Origin: Isoetes taiwanensis
Lineage: Eukaryota > Streptophyta > Lycopodiopsida > Isoetales > Isoetaceae
Assembly: GCA_021234155.1 (NCBI GenBank)
Contig: JAJEKV010000061.1
Coordinates: 62,001-126,000, forward strand
Direction of reading: 5' to 3'
Length of the DNA stretch: 64,000 nt
Part shown: positions 57,060 to 64,000 of the stretch, piece by piece
Layout: every line of letters begins with the position of its first letter
How positions within the stretch are numbered: the first letter of the stretch is position 1
Notes under the pieces: model-generated
The model's database searches: none
What the model was told of the DNA's origin: nothing
What the model saw: only the letters and a program-made list of their open reading frames with translations
Program-made: the position numbers and the translations under genes

Positions 57060-58389
57060 GTACTTGCAGAGGACTCATGCACCTACAGTATTTTTAAAGG
57101 TTCTCGAACAACGAATTATGTTGGTATGCTCAGCCAGGGTCTCCGTATTGCGCCACCAGAAGCGCCAGTAACTGGTTAGCATGTGAAGTATGGATTGCAG
57201 CTTCTAATAACGTTCTGTAGGTACTATTACATCCAGCATCATGCAAAAATAGAGTAAAATACTCCAAGCCATTTCTCCGAATATAAACTATCTTAGTTAA
57301 CTTCATGTACTAACATTATCTCTGTCCATAGTTCTTGAAAATTAACCTGCTAAACCTGTTCATACTGCATATTGAATCCAAGCAAGACTTTGGAGTCACA
57401 TGTAACCATTTTGAATTATCCTGAAACTATTCCCTAAGAACAATAACTACATAATAACTGCTATTTTATGGGTGATGACTGATACCTACCATTGGTTAAA
57501 CATTAGATGGGTTTTATTTGCTATGTTATTTGTGCTGCTTGTGATCTTGCTTGCCATTGTGGGCATGTTGTATGTCAGGTAGGATCCCTTTCAATGTGCG
57601 AGTGCTGCAGAAGAGATGGCCATTTGAAACCACTTGAGTTTTAACATTGGCAATGCACCCCAGTTTTCATTGTGTCTCCAGGAAGCACGGCATTATTTGG
57701 CCGATTCTTTGCAAAATCTTAGTGTGCTGGTAGGTTGCTTGCACATAGAGATTTTTTTTTTCTTCTTATTGTTCTTACATGTATTTGTGGATTGTTTGCA
57801 AGAGCCACAAAGGTCCATTGATGCAAGCTGGGCTGAAGGCAGAGCGAAGGTGCTTCTCTTCAAAGCTCCTGACCCAATGCATGTTTCTACATTTGTAGTT
57901 TTAAGTCTTTTTTTTAAGCCTGGACTGCATGGTGCCAGCATGCCAATGACGTTCATATGGTGCATGCCATGGAGTAGTTTTGTTGGAACAGTGGTAGATT
58001 TCAAATTTTCAATAGACTAAGTAGACTGGTGGTGCATTGTTAATCTGTTGCAAGTCCATTTGAGCAAGGGACTAAGCTGATCTGGAGAGTTATTACCAAT
58101 TTGTTTCGATCTTAGCTACATCTTTAATCTGTCAGTACCAATTTTCAGCTGGTTTCTCTAAGCAAGATTTCTTTGCTTGCTTCATCTGTATAGAAAGTGT
58201 GGATCATGGATCGTTGGTCATGAATGTGTTGTGCCTGTGATATATTTGATATTGCGGCACATGCCTTAAGAACAGCAAGGTAAACATATTGGTATTCTTC
58301 GCCCTAGATTTAATTGCATTTGTTCAAGTTATTTGAAAAGTATTTGACGTTAAAGCTTACAGCAGACCAAATTTTTTCTGTTGTTGCAG
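57060..58389. other. Unassigned region with possible exon pieces
   Basis: Open stretches at about 57660-57730 (CLQEARHYLADSLQNLSVLV) and 57800-57870 (EPQRSIDASWAEGRAKVLLF) look coding on the plus strand but match no family I can name. Confidence 0.3.
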
Positions 58390-58473
58390 AACCTCCGCAG
58401 TGTGTGGATCAATGTGTGGCTATTGGCAACTAATCTAGAAGGCGAAGCAGACCTTGAATTTGACATTACCATG
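58390..58473 (+). CDS. Exon-like segment, unrecognised
   Basis: Bounded by acceptor TTGTTGCAG and donor ATG|GTCCAT, 84 bases, phase 0, encoding NLRSVWINVWLLATNLEGEA and eight more residues rich in acidic positions. It is probably one more captured exon on the plus strand of this unit. I cannot assign it. Confidence 0.4.
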
Positions 58474-58569
58474 GTCCATGTTGGCGGTTTACCCTATTTC
58501 TCTCTTTACCAAACTCTTTATGCATGGTGTGACAATTCTGACCTCAGTTATGTATGATGTAGATGTATA

Positions 58570-59290
58570 GCAGCTTGGTAAATGTTGTGCTTGGTGCTGG
58601 ATTTTTCACATGTAAGATATTCAAACATGACACGGTTTAGTCATCTGCTATCTATTTTGCTCTATAGGATTTAACATGTTATTTTATTTTTCCTTCTTGG
58701 TCGATTTTTTTGCCCGAGAGTGAGAATGTTTTCTGGTTAATGCTGGATTCTCATATCTAAGATGCTGAAACATGACAAGGTTTGCTAAGACAATATTTAC
58801 ACCCGTTAAATAGTATGCAACTAACATGGCTTGCCCGATGGTTTTTACCCTTCCAATTTGCAACCCTGAATTTGTTCCATTAAGGCTCCTGTTTCCTTTA
58901 TCAAATGATGCCAGCTGGGTTGCAAGGCATCTCGGATTTGGAACCGATGGCATCTCGGATCTCGGATTTGGAGAGAATGACATTTGCTTATCCCAGCCAT
59001 GGCCTGCAAATATGTGATATTGAGCTTAATGTAGTTTTTTGACTGACTAGTGGGGACAGACAATTAGGTTCATTCTTTAAGGTAGTACTAGGCAAAATAC
59101 CTTGATATACGAAGGGTTTGTGATGCATGCGTGCACCTATATTTTTAAATAAGGCATAGAATGGTATCATGTAGATGAAAAAGCAGTTTGGCGAATGTTG
59201 TGCTTGGTGCTGGATTTTCGCATGTAAGATGTTCAAACATGACACGGTTTGGCCATTTACTGTCTATTTCCCTGTCTTCATAATTTTAAG
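58570..59290. repeat. Diverged repeats of about 90 bp
   Basis: AATGTTGTGCTTGGTGCTGG followed by a TTCAAACATGACACGGTTT block occurs at about 58580 and 59190, with a weaker copy at about 58735. It is noncoding as far as I can see. Confidence 0.7.
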
Positions 59291-59981
59291 CTTATTAACA
59301 TGGTATCATGTCGATGCAAAAATAGGTTGGCAAGGCACAGCCTAAACAGTATTTGCAGCCATTAAATATTATGCAACTAAGTTATGGTTTTTAAATTTAC
59401 AGGTTCAGAAACAGCCTTAGGTTGATTGAACTTGTGGAGACATTGCAGCCAATGTTGAATATGGATCTATTTACCATATAGGTGTAAACAAATTTGCAAC
59501 TTCATGTGGCATGGACGCTTAACTTTGTGTGCAAATACAGGTATAGCTTTTGGTACTTCTTACATATTGGTTTCAATAACAATCCTGCTGCAGATATCCA
59601 GAATCCTGTTTTGTAGTGATGCCGAATTTTGCATCCCAGCAAGATTGGAATAGCAGTGGTCCGAGCACTTCGAAATGTGAGTGGTTTGATCCACTCACAT
59701 AGGAGCAATGGGTTTAGGATCTATTATTCCATGGACGCCTAATTTATAAGCCTATGGCTTGAGTGATTAGAGTCTATTCATATAAGGTGAGGTAGACAAT
59801 CTAATTGTGTTGCATTAGATCACAGGGTCCAGTGTTTGCAAGCATACGCCTTAAGATCAAGTAAATGCAATAGTCGAATTCTTTCCACCTTAATGGTTCG
59901 CCCTTCGTACACAACACTTATCCCTTCATGTATTTCTTTGCAATGATGCACTTTAGGCTTTCAATTGTAACAATAGTAAAC

Positions 59982-60070
59982 TCGTTAGAACACATTATTA
60001 CTTGCCAACCGAAACATGCATAAACGTTAGAACACATTATTACTTGCCAACCGAAACATGCATAAATTAG
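59982..60070. repeat. 45 bp tandem duplication
   Basis: GTTAGAACACATTATTACTT followed by GCCAACCGAAACATGCATAA occurs twice in direct succession. Confidence 0.9.
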
Positions 60071-60479
60071 AACATACACCTCCAGATCAATTAAATACAA
60101 TGGTCGAATTTCCAGATCAATTAAATACAATGGTCAAATTTCCTCTACGTTGAAAATGGTTCTTCTCTACTAGTGCCTTTTAGAATTAAGAATTGTCCAG
60201 CCTTGACACTTTGTATCTTATAACTTACACCCCAACAAATAAATTATCAATCTCATGTTATTTGTAATAATGATGCACTTAAACATAACATTACACATCT
60301 AATGCAATTAATGCAATCAGTACTCCAACTTTTGTAACCAACTTTTGTAACCATATGTCGATACTTCTAAAAAAATTTAATCAAACTTTAAGAACGAGCT
60401 TTGACTCGTTAACCAAAATGAATAAGTTGAAAATTTCCTAAAAATAGTAACTTCTTATTGAAATCTACGGGAATGTCAC

Positions 60480-60930
60480 AAAATATAAGTGAGTTTTTAT
60501 AAAATATTGGAGAATGCAGAAAATCTAATAGGGTGTAAAGGAATATGCCTATAAGAGAATCTAAGTTCTTGATTGGCCTTTGATCGAGAAATAGAAGTTG
60601 CTAAGAATACTAAATATTGAAAAGTTCCTAAAAATAGTAATTATTTGTTGGAATCTAATGGAATCTTTATAAGACGTAAACTTTTTGCTGGATGTTCTAA
60701 AAATATCGTGGGAGCAAATTGATGAGCTTTGACTGATCAACTAGAATAGTAAGGGAGGGAATCATCGTAAAATATGAGAGAATCGAATGTAAGGTAATCT
60801 TAGAAAATCTAAAGGTATCTTCATTGAATTTAAGGGAATCTAAAGGAATTTTGATAAAATCTAAGGAAATCAAGAGAATCTACGAGAATCTAATGGAATC
60901 TCGTAAAATTTAAGAGCATTTAAATTCTAG
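60480..60930. repeat. GAATCT-type degenerate minisatellite
   Basis: Words such as GAATCTAA, GGAATCT and AGAATCTACG recur irregularly, just inside the alpha end of the 54.8-61.1 kb unit. Confidence 0.75.
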
Positions 60931-61137
60931 AATAAGGAAATCTCATAAAAAGTGAGAATCTTCGTAAATTCTTAGAGAACTGAAATATAAACAAACTGAA
61001 ATATGCATACATGAGAACATACACCGTAGGATCGATTAAAAAAACTTCATGTGCCAAAAGAAGTAGGAAAGAAGCTACATGATAGGAGAATTTTCGTAAT
61101 CTTCCCTTTATTTTATCCCATTGATAGTACAAAAACT

Positions 61138-61138
<1 letters not shown>

Positions 61139-61190
<52 letters not shown>
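61139..61190. repeat. (TA)n microsatellite at a unit junction
   Basis: About 50 bp of TA between the alpha end GTACAAAAACTTG and the next beta start. Confidence 0.95.
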
Positions 61191-61193
<3 letters not shown>

Positions 61194-62965
61194 TAATATA
61201 TATACACGTATTAGATGTGTGTTTTGTCATCCCATGCCCATGTTCATAGAGATTCATCCCAGCCGTCCAATCACGAAATGAAAGGCCAGGATAATGCCAC
61301 CTCATTGAGGTGCATGGATGGCCATGATGGGCATGCATGGGGGCATGCACCACATCCCCAAACCGTTGGATCAAAAGGGGAGAATAAATCCTAGCCCTTG
61401 ATTTTTGTGAAGAAGGTGCAAGGAAGGTGCCAAAAAAAAAAAGTTGGTGCAGCAGATCTCAACCGTTAGATTAAAAGGTGAGCATAAATCCTAGCCATTA
61501 ACTTTTTAATATTAAATTGATTTTTTTCTTTTAAAGGAGGTGAGGTGGCACCCTCATTAATAAAAAGGCACCCTCATTAATAAAAAAGGTAGTGAGGTGG
61601 CAAAGTATTTATGAATGGACTTTCTAGGAAGCTTCCTTCTGTTTAATCGTCTTCGAAGGCCCGTAGCTTGCAGTAGAGGGGTCGGATGAAGGTGGGGCCT
61701 ACGCCATTGGATTTCTCTCGTCGAGACCTTTCTAAGGAGTGGTGCTTTGGCACTATTTTGTCGCATTTGGAAATAAGTGATCGATGTGTGATTTTGTCAT
61801 CCCATGGGTCATATTCATAGAGATTGATCCTAGCCGTCAAATGACAAAATCAAGGGTTGTTATAATTCCACCTCATGTGATGCATGGATGGGCACGATGT
61901 GCACATGCATACATATGCACATACATGCATGGGCCATGCACCATGCACATGGGCCGTTAGATGGGGGAAGGTGAAATGCGGATCGTTCAAACTATAAGAG
62001 AGGAAGGTGACAAGAAGTTCCTATGCATGTGGTTAGGTGGCATACATGTGCATGCAAGCATTTATTGTAATCATGAGGTGTTAGTTAAGGTGGCATGTGC
62101 ATTTATTTGCCACCATATCTTATCTATATTTAATATATAGATTTTGAGGTGGCATTGTAATTAATTTATGCATTTTTTGCCTTTTAATATAGAATATAAA
62201 AATCTTAATGTGAAACGTGGCAAGCCATATCTTGCTTTCTTTTCAAGTTTTCTTTCAAACTTTAACCATGAGGACGAGCTTGATGTAACTACATGGCAAC
62301 ATTTTTTGCCTTTTATTATAGAAAAACCTTAATGTGTGGAACGTGGCAAAGCTATATTTTGCTTTCTTTTTCATGTTTTCTTTCGATCTTTTAACCATGA
62401 GGACGAGCTTGATGTCATGTGAACTACGTGGCAACCTATTTGGTTTTCCTTCCCCAACACCTTTTTTTTTTTTTTTCTAAACTAAGGGCCTAGAATCTTT
62501 GGAAAATTATTCCTCTCCTTCTTCTCTCTGAAGTTCTAACCCGCACTCCATGGCGTCCGCTAAAACTCTCGACTAGGGGAATCTTCATAGAGTCTAAAAG
62601 CGAATCTAAGGAACCTTGGGAGAATCTTTGGGAACATAGGGGAATCTTATGAGAATCACGGGGTATTCTTAAGGAACCTTAGGGAATCTAAGGGGATATA
62701 GGGGAATCTTAAGGGAATCTAGGGATTCTTAAACAAATTCATGTGAATCCCTGTAGAATAATGTGGAATCTTTGTAGGATCTTAGGAAATCCAAGAGAAA
62801 CTTTGTAGAATTTTAGGGAATCTACGAGAAATGCACAGGGATCTAGGGATGTTTTTAGAATATTGGACAGTCTTAATAGAATGTTGGCAAAACTTGGGTT
62901 ATACTTTCTAATGTGCGTACATTCGACTTCATACACTCCCTCATGGTACAAAAACTTGTATATCA
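61191..62965 (+). mobile_element. Short (TA)-bounded unit without gene cargo
   Basis: Beta-type start (GTGTTTTGTCATCCCATGCC, AGAGATTCATCCCAGCCGTC, GGCATGCATGGGGGCATGC), a second diverged copy of the same start at about 61775-61900, two related 110-125 bp repeats at 62215-62430, GAATCT repeats at 62575-62860, and the end CTCATGGTACAAAAACTTG at 62941-62959. It parallels the unit at 23.8-25.65 kb. Confidence 0.6.
62575..62860. repeat. GAATCT-type minisatellite
   Basis: GGGAATCTTAAGGGAATCTA and similar words, directly inside the alpha end at 62.95 kb. Confidence 0.85.
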
Positions 62966-64000
62966 GGTATATATATACAATTATATAAGCTGCCCCCTTA
63001 TAAGTAGAGATTTGGGTGTCGCCGCGTTGGCCGTCGATCCCAGATCTGGAGGGCCCACGTTGCGCCACCCAGAAAGCCCCTTTATTTGGGGCTTTTATTT
63101 TCGACCGTTAGATTTGGAGCCCCTTTATTTGGGGCTTTTGTTTTCCACCGTTAGATTTGCGATTATCCTAAAGCCGCAAATTGAAATCCTCTGTTCTCAC
63201 GCCGGAGCAGAGCTCGAAACTTGGATTTCTTCGTGTCTGTGTTATGGCGGCAATGTGGAGCGCCATTCGAGTTTCGCTTTGTTGCTGATGGCTCCTCATT
63301 TCTAGCGATGTGGCAGTCTAGAAATATTGGCCTTAATTCTTCACAGTTCATCCAGGTGGTGCGCAAAAATCCTAGAAGAAAGCGATTTTGTTAGAACCTT
63401 GCTCCTCTTTCGATCTATTACGTGCGACTATAGAAGAGCTAGAGCGTCATGACGGTGAAGAAGACCCGCGGATTTTGCTTCCTTAGAAATGTCGGTTATT
63501 CTTGGAGTTTAGGCGAGATAGAAAGCAAGCTCTAAAGCTCTTGAAAGAATCGGGTGTAAGGGTCATCGGGTCCTTGGGATTTTCTCAATCAAAGGACCGT
63601 GCTACTCCACATTTCGAGTTAGAGGGGAATCCTTCGTTACGGGATGAGCATAATGTTCAAGTTGGTTTAGCATTGCTTTCTAAGTTACCCTCACGGTTTT
63701 GCGGGCGAACAATTTTGTTCGAGGCCGCATACCGATCTAGAATTATTAGGCATTTGCTCCTATTTATGTACTAAATCTTTGTTCAATCGCTTTCTGTTCT
63801 TATTGTGCGTTTTCGTTTCGCAGTTGGAAAGGAAATGTTGATCAAGACTTCTTCTCGTGATCGGTTCTTTATGGTAATTTTCGATGCGGGCCAAATATGA
63901 CCAGATTTGGAGCTCTGCTCTATAACTTGATGGGGTGTGTAAAAGTCTTCCTTTAATTCTATTACGTTTATTTGCTTGCATTGGCGGCCTGATGGTAAGC
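62966..64000 (+). mobile_element. Start of another (TA)-bounded unit, running off the window
   Basis: Begins ATATATATACAATTATATAA and AGCTGCCCCCTTATAAGTAG, then the same beta sequence as 54.83-54.92 kb (CACGTTGCGCCACCCAGAAA) with two GCCCC-TTTATTT-GGGGC hairpins. A plus-strand coding-like stretch follows. Confidence 0.6.
63502..63774 (+). CDS. Open frame after the beta end, unrecognised
   Basis: About 90 codons: FRRDRKQALKLLKESGVRVI, GSLGFSQSKDRATPHFELEG and NPSLRDEHNVQVGLALLSKL. It looks like real protein sequence on the plus strand, as in the other units, but I cannot name the family. It may be a captured exon; the true start is unknown because this frame begins without a clear ATG context. 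Confidence 0.35.
   Translation: MEFRRDRKQALKLLKESGVRVIGSLGFSQSKDRATPHFELEGNPSLRDEHNVQVGLALLSKLPSRFCGRTILFEAAYRSRIIRHLLLFMY

Larger units (their letters stand above)
54789..61138 (+). mobile_element. (TA)-bounded unit carrying PP2C and PARP1 pieces
   Basis: Opens with ACAATTATATTGAATG and a beta end: GGCCGTCGATCTCAGATCTG, GACGGCCCACGTTGCGCC and the hairpin GCCCCTTTATTTGGGGC (54881-54897). Gene fragments follow on the plus strand. GAATCT-type repeats run from about 60480 to 60930, and the unit closes with CCATTGATAGTACAAAAACTTG at 61118-61139 next to (TA)n. This is the full beta-cargo-minisatellite-alpha layout. No transposase was recognised. Confidence 0.6.

Overview
The window looks like nuclear DNA of a land plant, probably a vascular plant with a large, repeat-rich, heavily methylated genome. 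It is AT-rich and full of (TA)n tracts. All recognisable host genes are plant families in pieces: a HAC-type acetyltransferase with TAZ zinc fingers, an EMB8-like alpha/beta hydrolase, a GDSL lipase, a class IV HD-ZIP homeodomain protein, EF-1alpha, a laccase, a PP2C phosphatase and PARP1. The species cannot be named from the sequence. No intact host gene is evident; nearly everything recognisable lies in or beside mobile DNA.

Layout. 1-10.4 kb: HAC fragment on the minus strand and a terminal repeat near 9 kb. 10.44-17.31 kb: element with long inverted terminal repeats carrying EMB8-like and GDSL exons. 17.41-23.75 kb: minus-oriented unit carrying HD-ZIP IV exons. 23.8-25.65 kb: short plus-oriented unit, mostly a GAATCT-type minisatellite. 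25.65-54.73 kb: head-to-tail series of a reverse-transcriptase element (copy 1, partial copy 1b, copy 2, copy 3) with (TA)n between units. Copy 2 is split by a 5.9 kb Helitron-like insertion (40.26-46.16 kb) carrying EF-1alpha and laccase. 54.79-61.14 kb: unit carrying PP2C and PARP1 pieces. 61.19-62.96 kb: short unit. 62.97 kb to the end: start of another unit.

The reverse-transcriptase element is the most interesting system. Each copy has a small first exon, a conserved GT-AG intron of about 1.5-1.7 kb, a ~545-codon ORF1 with a Cys/His motif, a second intron-like spacer, and a reverse transcriptase with FENIP/CYENIP-, GIPMG- and YIDD-type motifs resembling Penelope-like elements. No GIY-YIG endonuclease is visible. 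Two 3' hairpins keep their shape although the two subfamilies differ in sequence.

Two cross-cutting patterns matter. First, the gene-carrying units share one asymmetric design: a 'beta' end rich in GGACGGCC and GCCCC-TTTATTT-GGGGC motifs, then host gene fragments reading away from that end, then GAATCT repeats, then a GTACAAAAACTTG end, all joined at (TA)n. Second, differences between near-identical copies, and most frame breaks in the host gene pieces, fall on CTG/CAG trinucleotides and are often indels. This is what miscalled CHG-methylated cytosines in long reads would give, so many 'pseudogene' calls here may be sequencing artefacts.
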